Notes under the pieces: model-generated | What the model saw: only the letters and a program-made list of their open reading frames with translations | Databases searched by the model: none | Told to the model about the DNA's origin: nothing | Made by a program: the position numbers and the translations under genes | In this document: piece by piece, positions 43,734 through 55,700 of the stretch | Numbering within the stretch: position 1 is the first letter of the stretch | Layout of the letters: each line of letters begins with the position of its first letter | Source of the DNA: Axinella damicornis | Lineage: Eukaryota > Porifera > Demospongiae > Axinellida > Axinellidae | Direction of reading: 5' to 3' | DNA: 64,000 nucleotides | NCBI GenBank assembly: GCA_963931865.1 | Contig: OZ007511.1 | Span: forward strand, 9,662,603-9,726,602

Positions 43734-46700
43734 GGGGGCCCTGAGCTCTGTGATGTCATACACTGAAATACAGTATCAGTCATCTAATAAATGCAGAATT
43801 CAACACTTACAGAGCAGTGAACTAATTGATTCTCGAACCTGAATGCACAGGTTTGTACATTATGTATATTTAATGAGCACACGGCATCCCGCAACCTTAA
43901 CGCGGCTGCAATAGAGCAACCAGATGTGACGTCACATCAATTGAAGTCCTTCACTCTCGCATGCAACTGGCTCATTAGTCTACAGTTATGCCAAAGCATC
44001 TCCTTGGAAAGCCAGTCACTTCATCGCTACACTGCAATATGTATGAGTCACTCCGACTCCCAGCACTCCAGTAGCCTCGTTCCCAGGCCTACCCCGTTCT
44101 TTCTGCACTTCAAACGCTCCGCAGCTAGTCGAGACTGTCAGACGAGCTAAACAACTTCGTCGGCCAGTTTTTAAACTTATTTGCGGTTGGGCCACACCCC
44201 TCTATGTCCACCAGACATCAATCACGTGATGGATAATACCAGGCTTTCCCCCTTATTTTGCCGTGCCAGAACAGAAAAACTGGGGTAGGCCTGGGAACCA
44301 GGCTAGCACTCCAGTGCCAAGACGACAAAAGGCCTTAGGCTATATAATGCACAATCACAATAGAGCAGTAATCAGTTCACCTGTCTTGTCCACGCAGATC
44401 GTGTCCTGACTCACTACATGTATGTCCTCCCAACATGCCACTGGGGTAGCACGTACCACTGGGGTAGTTCCTATAGACAAAAATAAATCAGGTGTGCCAT
44501 CCAGCGAGTGCTAGCATTGCTCTTCTCCTCTACAGCCCTCCCACTCACCCACTAATGTCAATCATGCAATAATTATCGGCCACCATAGATAATCAGATGC
44601 ACTAGCTAGCATGGAAGATGTTCATTACCAGAAGTGGGTGTGACCATCCATCGACACTGTGGATCTACTTCACCGTGTGTCTCTCTCGCTTGGTTCTAGA
44701 GTTCCAGCCTGTCCAATTAGGTACAATTCGGATGCAGCTACTGCATGTATGTTTGGTAGACGCACATGGTCAAAACTCAACGACACCACTCAGTGCCCAA
44801 GGCAGCTACGACATCAAAAACAGGCGTACAGCATTAGGGTCTTGGAGCTTCCCGATGTTGCAGAAAACTCGTCGAGAGTTACTGCTGATCGAGAAGCAAC
44901 AGGGAGTGGCAATTGATCACAGCTGCATCCAAATTTTAGACTGTATAACTCCAGAACCAAGTGAGAAAGAAACACCAAACTTGAAATGCATGGTGAGATG
45001 GATCCACCATATTGGTGGATAGCCATGCCCACTTTCAGCTACGAACATCTTCTGGACTAGAGCATCCGACTATACATTGTGGACGACAATTGATCACATC
45101 CTCCACATGCATCATGTACATGTATAAGCTAAACCGGCACATTTAGCATAGAATCTCTGCAAGGTACTGGGTCTAGAGCTCTTAACAAAAGTTGTATACC
45201 TACTCGTTCCAGTCCCATACCCAGCTCTTCATCGCCTCTATTATCTATGCTTGCAGTATGGAAAAGTGGGAGGGCCTGGTACATTTCCTCATGAGTGACG
45301 TCAAGGGTAGAAAGACAGTAGGAATTTAAGACCTAAAATCAACATAGGCATACTGAGTGAGACTCAGAACAACAAGAAGAGTGAAGGTACATTGTACCAG
45401 CTAGGTAACCACACGTACATGTAGCTAGTGGGGGGCGACTGTCATACTCACCGAGCGTTGAACGTGTACACGGTTGAATAACACGCAAAACATAATTATA
45501 TAGTGTCTTCATTCTAAAACTTTGACATAAATTTGTCTATTATCAAGTGAGGAAATGTACCAGGCCCTCCCCTCTTTTCCGCACTGCAAGCTGCAAGTGA
45601 CGAAAAGCTGGGCGTGAGACAGGGAACGAAGCTACACTTGTATGCATACCTACCACACTTTCTTTTATTTCTGTATGTCCTCTTGGCCTTCAAGCTTTTC
45701 AGGTGCTTCACCTTCACGCATTGACGGTATCTGAAACATTGAAATTTGTGTGACAATACTGAGCTACCACTGGATTGATCTGAATGAAGTTACTTACACA
45801 CAAATCCGGTGAGATCTGCCATGTCCTCCATACTTCTTCATGGCCCTGAAATAACAATGTCAATATATCACCATAAGCATCAGTGAACGACAGCAATCAC
45901 AGCTGTGTGGTCAGAATCTTTGTGGGCCTTTCACAAACATTTCCCGCTATACAGGTACACCGTAGTCTCTCGAAAATACGCCCATGGGCGATGAACTTAG
46001 TGGCTGCTCAAAGAGGGGGATGTTCGAGGACCCCTCTCCCGAAAATAGGCCCACCCTTGACTTGAAAGTAGGCCCACCCAATTTGAAAGTACATGACTCT
46101 CAGAGGTCGAAATAACATGCGGTCATCGGTCAATTTCCGTACATCTAACCATAATGACCGCACACTAATGCACTTGTTCGGTAGGCGTGACCGATCAACA
46201 TGCGTGAATACAATCACCTAAGTGCATGACCCATATGACTGTATATAACATGTACCTGGTTCGAATCAGCCAATTTCTTTTTTCTCTGTTTCTTTATGCA
46301 TGAGTTCTAGTCAACCAATTTTTTTTTTTTCCCCAATACACATATATACACACAACCAACATGGATTTGAATCTAGCTTGGAGAACACACTTTCATGCTC
46401 TTTTACCATATATGTGCCAGGAAGGAAGCATGTACGTAAGAAATCTTATGCACCTAATAGTAAGTAGCCTCGTTCCCAGGAGCCTGGGAACGAAGCTACC
46501 TAATAGCGAGGTGTGCTTAGTTACCAGAGTTTACAGTACTGTCAATATACATGAAGGCTCAAAATGTTGCTTACTTGCAGGCTCCACATTGGCGACAGTC
46601 AAACCTCTCTGCGTTCAAGAGGCAACCAAGACACGATCCACACCTTGGTAGTCTGCCTGGGAGTAGAGTTCGAGGTTGGTGGTCTGCACTTGGTGGTCTG

Positions 46701-49700
46701 CCTGGGAGTAGAGTTCGAAGCTGGTGGTCTGCACTTGGTGGTCCGCCCTTGGGGAGTAGAGTTCGAAGATTCGCAAGTTTGGTTTGTAATATGGCCACAA
46801 TAGCAGCCTGTTGATCAGGCCTGGAATCTATTAGTATGTGGGGCAGAGCATATGTACATGTAAGTTGTGTGAGCAGTAAAAAAGACATTCCAGATAGGGA
46901 TGCACGATAGCAGTAATTTTTTGCAGGCAATTATAATTGCTTCAGCTGTCACGATCATAACGATAATCACATACACGTACATGTACATGTACAAGGAGAG
47001 TACAGTCAGTCCTTGGCCTCGTTCCCAGGCCTCGTCGTCTCGGGCCTGGGAACGAGGCTAAGTCATTCCCATAGCCAGAGGCTAGTCAGCGGGACTTGCC
47101 ACAAGTCATACAAACTGCAGTCGACTTCCCTACTCCCACAAGTTGTGCAAACTGCAGTCGACTTCCCTACTCCCACAAGTTGTGCAAACTGCAGTCGACT
47201 TCCCTACTCCCACAAGTTGTACAAACTGCAGTCGACTTCCTTACTCCCCGGTTGGTGTCAGCTTTCAAGGTGTGCGGGACTTACTGCCTTGGGTTTACGC
47301 ACATTAAACAAAACTTACTGACATACATGTAACACCATCAGTCGCCATCTCCAACATGTGCTGTGCGAGGCATTGCATTGCACAAGCAGGATTCTCCAAC
47401 GTGTGCTGTGCGAGACATTGCATTGCACAAGCAGGATTCTCCAACATGTGCATGTGCGAGACATTGCATTGCACAAGCAGGATTCTCCAACATGTGCTGT
47501 GCGAGGCATTGTATTGCACAAGCAGGATTCTCAAACATGTGCTGTGCGAGGCATTGCATTGCACAAGCAGGATTCTCAAACATGTGCTGTGCGAGGCATT
47601 GCATTGCACATGCAGGATGCTCCGATATTGTTGCTGCGCTGATAAAACCGCAGACCAGAATAACCAGCAATAACAATTGTGGTAGTCTATTGCGATAGTA
47701 CTGTCATACTGATATACCGTGCAACCCTGGTTCCAGACCAAGACAAGCCTTGTCCGTCCATCTGAATTAGCGTATTCTCTCAGACGGACAGAGGAGCTGT
47801 AATCTCCAACAGGAGTAAGGAACCATAAGCATTACCGTACAACAGCAGCATGAACCATGCATTGATCAACGTGTAGACATCATGATGGTTCCCATGCCAT
47901 TCCACCTCCAGTTTCTGATCGCTTGCAGCATTGAAAAATGGATGGGGGAAGGCATGGGAGATTTCATCACATGAGTGATGTCAATATCCACTAGGTAGAT
48001 GGGCAAGAATGCATTTCACATTGATCTGGCATGTCCAGAACCGCAATGTGGCATTCATGATGCAGCCATTAATACATGTACGAGTGCTCCTCAAGGCTTT
48101 TTAGTCTCCAGCTCTATATATACCAGTGACATGTTGTGCTAAAAAGGTAACTTCTGCTCTTTGCCAAAGATGCTATCGCACAAAGCTGTCGATGCATCAC
48201 AGTAGTGAGCTACGCTGGACTCATGCAGCACAGTGAGGAGTGAGAGCTCACGACACCACTGAAGAGAGAACTGTCGTGCCTTCTTGTGCTAATGCGAGCG
48301 CCTCGAGGGGGATGACAGCTTACCAGACTTTAGCACCGGAAGGCTGTCTGAGTGCCGGACTCACGAGCCATATTGTAGCATCTCTACTTTGCATTATTTA
48401 ACACTTTGCGCGCAGTGGGCCACTTTAGTAGCCCAATGAATTTGGACAGGCAACGCGGAAGGCCACTATCCACTTACATCACCACTCAGGAAAGGCAGGA
48501 AGGGGCGGTACTAGTTTGCCAGTAGCCATGAAATTCAGTAGGGAGGTCAGGTACAAAGCTTTCTCTCGACTACAGGCAGCAAACAAACTCCAGTTTGTAT
48601 ATACTCGAGGCTGGAGTTCTATCTGTGAATAGCATGGAAATCGGCTGACTTTGTCAGGGCTGCAGGTGTGAAGTATGACACCGTTTTTTGAATTGCTGGT
48701 AAAGCAAAGATGTATAGCATGTGTATAGGCACAGAGAATGGCTTCAAACAAGTTTACATGGCAGTGATCAGCTATTAATAGTACAGCCTAACTACATGCT
48801 ATCTAAACAAATCAAGCCACTGGCACACCCATGCTTGTTTTACAGGCAGCTTGACGATCTTGGTTTTACTTTGACCAGCAAACATTTCAAGTTTCAACAA
48901 GAGTGTATAATAATAAGAGGAGAGTATCGAACTCACTATAGGCTAACGTTGAATGTGGAAAGTAACGTGACATCCGGTATGGTGCTAATGTCAAAAACAC
49001 AATCTTACCTGACAGACGCCATGGCTACCGTACCACAGCTACAGGTAGCTAGCCTCTTTGACTCGACGATCAAGGCGTGCGTGCAGCAAGTAAACTCTGC
49101 CATATCGGGGAGTACAATAGTTGACGAGTCCGTGTGGATCACGTGCACCATACTGGATGTCACGTTACTTTCCGCATACATTCAACGTTAGCCTATAGCG
49201 AGTTTGATACACTCTTAATTCTTATTATTATACACTCTTGATTTCAATTATTGACAATTTCCACGTATAGGTGTGACGTAATTTCCACGTGCAAAGTGTT
49301 CACTCAAACACCATAAACTCATTCTTTTAACTGCACATAGGCTCAAACGACTGTGTGTATGTTGGCTTGCACATCAGTGAAGACGACGACTTCAACCGCT
49401 CACACGGAACCTGATCGAGTGCTTGATGGCAGTGAAGACGATGTGGTCAGCAGACTTATCCCTGAACTTGACAGTGAGCATGAAGAAAAAGATGACGATG
49501 GTATTGCTACCGATGTAGCTGTGCTGGGAGGGCTCTGATGCACACACACTTGCCGCTACATGTATGTAAACGAATGTGAGCGCTCTTGCGGGGTTGAATT
49601 CAGAAACCTTGAAAGAGCACCCATCTTCCTGCTCAGTGAGCATGTAAGCATGCACCACCCATGGGCGCTCTTTCGTGGGAGAAAACAGCTCTTTCGTGGA

Positions 49701-52700
49701 AGTATGGTACAACTACGCTGTGTTTTCCACCATTTCAATCCACTCCAACAGTGCACTAAAGTGGCTTAAATACCAGACACCATCTCATTCTGGACACCAT
49801 CTCGATCCCATCTTACTAAACTCTGACCCCATCCTACCAATCTTACTAAACTTTGACCCCATACAGGAAGTTGAGGCAAAAGTGGGGAGTGGCCGCTCTT
49901 TTTCTTTTGCAAGTCTACGGTACACACACGCACATACCAGGCTCGGATGTGGAAGTAGGCTTGGATGTGGAAGCAGGCTTGGATGTGGAAGTAGGCTTGG
50001 ATGTAGAAGTAGGCTCGGATGTGGAAGTAGGCTTGGATGTGGAAGTAGGCGGGTTTTCACATCTTCGATATCTGCAATAAGAAAGTTATGCATTTACACC
50101 TCCATAAGTACAGGATCTACTACGTCGACGCGGAGGTTATGCGATTTATCCTCCGTGGGAGTTTGGCCGAGGCGAAGCCGAGGCTAAACTTTCCCAAGGA
50201 AGATAAACCGCATAACCTCCGAGTCGACGTAGTAGATCCGGCTTCTACCACGGACATAACCTCCAAGTCAAGTTAGTAGCTGGATCCGGCTGCTAGACAG
50301 CTACAACTCTGATTCTCAGCACAGCGTGGCGATCCTTTGATGTACCGCGGAGGATAAATCGGTTATCCTCCACTATGACATCATAGCGGAGGATAACCGA
50401 TTTATCCTCCACGGTACATCAAAGGATCGCCCACGCACTGTGGTTGAATGTAAAATCGTCGTCTATACCTTAAAATGTGTATACCTTATAAGTTCAGTTA
50501 CCTTTACTTCACCAACCCTTTGCACAAACCAATGCATTCTGTTCATCTTTGTTCCCTCAGATGTGGAACAAATTACCCCAAGAAGCCCTTGTTGCTGACT
50601 CAATTTCCTCATTTAAATCATTGGGTCATCTGGTTACACAATTTGTATTAGCACTCTGCTATTTTGTGTAACACTTGCTATTGGCATAAGGAGAAAAAAA
50701 AAGCTTGACACCATTTGTGCGAGTATCTGCTCGCGATTTGCCACAGTGCCACCAGATGCACCACTGGGATGCAGGCCCTGCAGGGCTGGTTGACAGTTGG
50801 GTGGGGGGGGGGGGGGGGGGGGGGGGGGGGGAGGGGAGGGGAGAGGGGAGAGGGGAGAGGGGAGGGGGAGGGGGGAGGGGGGAGGGAGGGAGAGAGAGGG
50901 GAGGGGGAAGGGGAGGGGAGGGGGAGGAGGGAGGAGGGAGGGAGGGGGAGGGGGGGATGTAGGTGTAGGTCGGGTTGGACGCTTCCATTGCTAGCTTGCA
51001 GATAGGGTCTTGTTCGATTACTGACAACGGCCAACAATCCTACGTACAGTGTGCATGTACATAGGATACTTACTTGCAGATCCAGTTCCGCTTTCCATGT
51101 CCTCCATACTTTGGACTGCGACTGAGTAACGAAATCGTAAGTGAGATGAATTACAAAAGAATAAAATGTTTTCCCTCTGCAACAATGTATGAGAGCAGCA
51201 GCAGAATGCGATGGGGTTGTGCACTGCTCAGTGTAAAACTGCTGTGCGAAAACCATCGTGAGGGAGTCAGGCAACTTTGAACTAGCCCGTCTGAAGAATA
51301 AGATGTATGTTGACCGTTTTTGAGATATTATTGCGTGTCCGCTTTATGTAGAATCTACCAACTCTAGGAAATGGAAAAACTCCCGTTTTGAAGGAGAAAT
51401 GGTGCTATTATAAACAGGCAAAAGCGAGAACAGTAGAGCCAAATATTCAATCTTTCTGTAAATACACTAGTGATGGTTTAATCATATTCGGGACAAGCAT
51501 GAGAAGACAGTGATGATTCAATCGTGTTGGGGGTGAGAGTGATCAGGCAGTGATGACTTAATCATGGAGGCAAGCATGAGAAACCTTGAGGATTTATACA
51601 TCATGAGAAACCTTGAGGAGTTACATGTAGTTATGTTGGAGTGTGAGCTGACAATAATGGTCTAATCATGATGGGGGTGACTATGAGCAGGCAGTGATGG
51701 TTCAATTACGTTGGTGTGAGCGTGAGAAGGCAGTGATGGATGTTGGGTGTGAGTGTGAGGAGGCAGTGACGGATGTTGGAGGTGAGCGTGAGGAGACAGT
51801 GATGGTGATCATGTTGAGTATGAGCGTGAGAAGGCAGTGATGTTGGGTATGAATATGAGCAGGCAGTGATGGTTCAATCATGTTCGGTGCGAGCATCATA
51901 ACTGACACATTGTGTAAGTTGAGCTACCATACTCACGATATTACATACATGCACTTACGTGCACGGATCACATTCTCTACAGTCGTGCTTCCTTTGGCAC
52001 CCTGCACACTCTCCACATCGATTTTGCCTTTGAAGCACTCCATCCCCACTCAGCAGTTGACCCGTTTCCCCTGGACTTGGCTGTTGGGTTACAGGTGTTC
52101 CCTCGGGACTTTGTTGTTGTCTCGTTCCACCTAGACCATGTTCTTCCGTCCTTTTGCTGTGGCTCCTTAGTACCCACTTTTTACCATGACTCTGTTTTAG
52201 CTTCTTACCCCCCGAGCTCTTCGTGTTTTGAGCCAGGCTCGTCCGTGCACTGGGATGAGGTGGTTTCGTAGCGTCAGTGCAGCTGTTGGCGATGCTCTCA
52301 GTACCCTCCTGTTGGATCGGCTGGCAGTCTGGTGTGGCTGTGGACGCCACTGGCTTGGTCTCAGCGGATGTGGACACCACTGGCTTGGTCTCTGCGGATG
52401 TGGACGCCACTGGCTTGGTCTCTGCGGATGTGGACGCCACTGGCTTGGTCTCTGCGGATGTGGACGCCACTGGCTTGGTCTCTGCGGATGTGGACGCCAC
52501 TGGCTCAGTCTGAACAGCTGTGGATAAGGGTACCGCATCTGGGTGACAACTGATAACCACCACAGCCCCTATGTAGCCTCGTTCACAAGCCAGCCCGTTT
52601 TCTGTTCTTTGGTTTACGCGAAAATAATACATGGATGAGGAAGAGTGGCGAAAAACAGGGAAGGCCTGGTATCATTCATCATGCGGGTGACATCAGGTGG

Positions 52701-55700
52701 GTACGAGGTGGACGTGGGGGGGGGGGGGGGGGGGCATAGTTGCTTCAGCAGGTCCTGGATCAGCCCAGTCGACTACATGTAGGTTTGAACTCTTCGCGGC
52801 TAGTCAAGACTCCAGATGCTCTACACAACTTCGTCGGCCAGTGTTACTTATTTGCAGTTGGGCCACACTCCCCCCACATCCACCAGACATACATCATTCA
52901 CGTGACGGATAAGACCAGGCCTTTGCCATTTTTCACCGCTCTTCCACATCCGTGTATTAATTATTGTCAGCACAACTGAAGAACAGAAAACATAGCTTCG
53001 TTCCCAGGCCCGCGCGCCGCTTTCGGTTGAACGAAAGAACGCAAAGGAACAAGGCTATAACCCCTATGCATGGTTTCGGGAATCCCCTTGATGGAACTAA
53101 TAACTATTTATCCCATTTGAGTGAAGGGGTGCTGAAAATAGGGGATGCCGAATTTGTACAAAATATACGGTAGGAGGAACTATGGGAAGTCTGGAACTAT
53201 GAAGTCAATGTGAAATGTAATGCATAATGGATAGTGATATCAACGAGGTAAATCCATCAGCCATCAGGTTTGGAGTACATTTTGCTTGCGTATCATGTAG
53301 GTAATATAGCTGAGCTATCAATGAGCAGTCTCTGTTCAACGCGTACACCAGCTCCAGAAGTCAGATCTTGTGCACCTCCACGACACGTCTCAACCTAGTC
53401 ACACAGAACTGTTCGCAGTATAGACATGTTGTGATCCCTCACGCCTTATGGTCATACCTTATAAGGAAGACCTTTATGGTGTCGCACAATGCCAATTTGT
53501 ACGTATTTCACACTTTTATGTAACAGCCTCTTGCCGTATAAGGTTAAAGTTTGGGATGTGTGAAGGACTACTACCTCTGCTAGGGCGCACATGCACTTCA
53601 CGCCAAAGTTACTGCACAGGGTTCAAAAGCAGTGTAGTAAGGGCCCACCCATCAAAAAAATCTTAAGCAGCATATCCAACTTACGTAGCCTAGCAACGGT
53701 GTGCTTTCTCTGGGGAGCGTTTCTTCTCAACGACTTCGCAAAGACGCACAATCAACAGTACATGAAAAATGGGCTTAAATAGCAGGTCACTGATATTCAC
53801 AGCTTACCACACCGAATACAGTGCTGAATGGATGGGCAGATACTACATGCCTAATTAGTCTGAGTAGGAACATGTAGTACATGTATCTTAGCAGTACATG
53901 TATCTAGCGCCCACCCTCCTGTCAGCTGTGTTCTAATGTCCCCACACCATGGGGGCTTGATTCACAGCGCTCATATATATTATAAGCTCCAGGTAAAAAC
54001 CATAACACCAAATACCATACATAAGGTGATTACAAGTAACACATTAGTGCCTACAAATGTGGAGGTAGCACATTAGTACATATACTACCGGCTTCCAAAA
54101 GCTTCATGCCCAGACCCCAGAGGTCTGGCAACACAAAATAAATTTCTGTGTCCCAGAGGAATTCACGTTACACAATGCCTCTCATCATATGGGGGGGGGG
54201 GGGCACTGGGGGGGGGGGGGGGGGGGGGGGGGGAGGGGGAGGGGGGGACCCCTCCCCAGAATTTATAAGGTATGATGTAATAATTACCTTTAAACAAGGC
54301 ATAACGGTAGTTGGAATTAACATGCGGTGGAATTGTTTGGTAGCTGGCTAAAACCCACCAGATTCAATTAGGGTAGCCATGTTCTGGGGGGCATGCCCCC
54401 GACCCCAATAGACCAGACGTGCTTCGCATGCAGTCCGCTTTATGCACTTTAGTATACTATCCCATAAAATCCCCCCAGCTAAAAGAATCCTGTATGAACC
54501 CTGCTAAACGTGTGGTGACAATTCAAGATCCATAGCTTGCTGCATGCAAGATACCAGTACAGTGGAAACCGTCTATAGTGGTCACTGTTCAAGGCAGCCA
54601 CCTCTCTATTATGGTCACTACTGCTGGTCCCAGTTGCACTATGAAACGGTCTGCTTAAAGCAACCAGCTGTCTATAGTGGTCACTGCCACCTCTCTATTT
54701 AGCCTCGCACCCAGGCCCTCATGCAGAACGCGGAAGAGGGCCTGGTGACACTTGGCAAAATTCCTGTATGTGCACAGTCAGCATAACTGCGTAATCAATT
54801 ACATTCTTTACTTGGATGCATTCGAAATCACGCGGAAGGTAGCTGTTGGTGATGGCTAAGTACAACGTCCTTGCCAAGGAGCGACACCAGAGGTGAGTTT
54901 TGAAGGCTAGAACAGCGGTTTTATCAAACGGCTACACTTTTCACGGGATAAAGAATGTAATTACTACGCAATAATCGGCAATGGACGAATGTGATTCGCC
55001 TACCCAAAATCAAGACTGCTGAGCTCAGCACATACGGGACTTTTGCCAAGTGTCACCAGGCCCACTTCTGCGTTTCGCGTGTGGCCTGGGAACGAAGCTA
55101 CTCTCTATTATGGTCACTACTGCTGGTTCCAGTTGCGCTAGCCCTGTATGAAACAGCTGCTCAAACCAGCCAGCTGTCTATAGTGGCCAGAAATACTGGT
55201 CCCATAGGTGACCACTATACACAGGCTCCACTGTACATGTACTACAGTATGGCAATACTAGTATGCATGTTGTGGTCCCGTGGGTGACCACTATACACAG
55301 GCTCCACTGTATGTGTACTACAGTATGGCAATACTAGTACTAGTATGCATGTTGGTCTCGGATCCTGGAGCAAAGTCTGCTCTATGGTTGGCGTGTAACG
55401 GTGAGGCACTAGCCCATGTGATCAGTCGAACAGTTCTTCCTCTCCCCCCTGAGCTGGTTGGTAAGCACACAAATACAGAGACGAAAGCTTCTACTGCCCC
55501 TCTCTGCTTCGGCAACATTTCATACTCCATTCTCAATATCAAGACTAAAGAGCTTTGTCAACTGACACCAGGATAGAGACTGCTTCAGGGATGACTTTGC
55601 ATACTCTTGATTAACACGTATCTGAATTCTGCAACCTGATTAGCGTTTACTGTACAGTGCACCCGGAGATGGCGATGTACCAGAATTACGTCTTGCTAGA

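Larger units (their letters stand above)
42899..44580. repeat. Tandem duplication of about 0.95 kb, two copies
   Basis: 42899-43640 and 43852-44580 are near-identical (both start near ATGTATATTTAATGAGCACA). Each includes the same TAGCC MITE and one TTPVV linker exon. They are separated by a segment holding the 37-G run. Confidence 0.8.

Noticed and set aside
47304..47741. Cys-rich repeat proteins on both strands
   Set aside because: Six-fold 45-bp minisatellite without stops; simultaneous openness of several frames argues against real coding.
48721..49191. 156-residue open frame
   Set aside because: Most of it lies in a palindromic MITE (48917-49217); the protein has no recognisable features and no ATG start.
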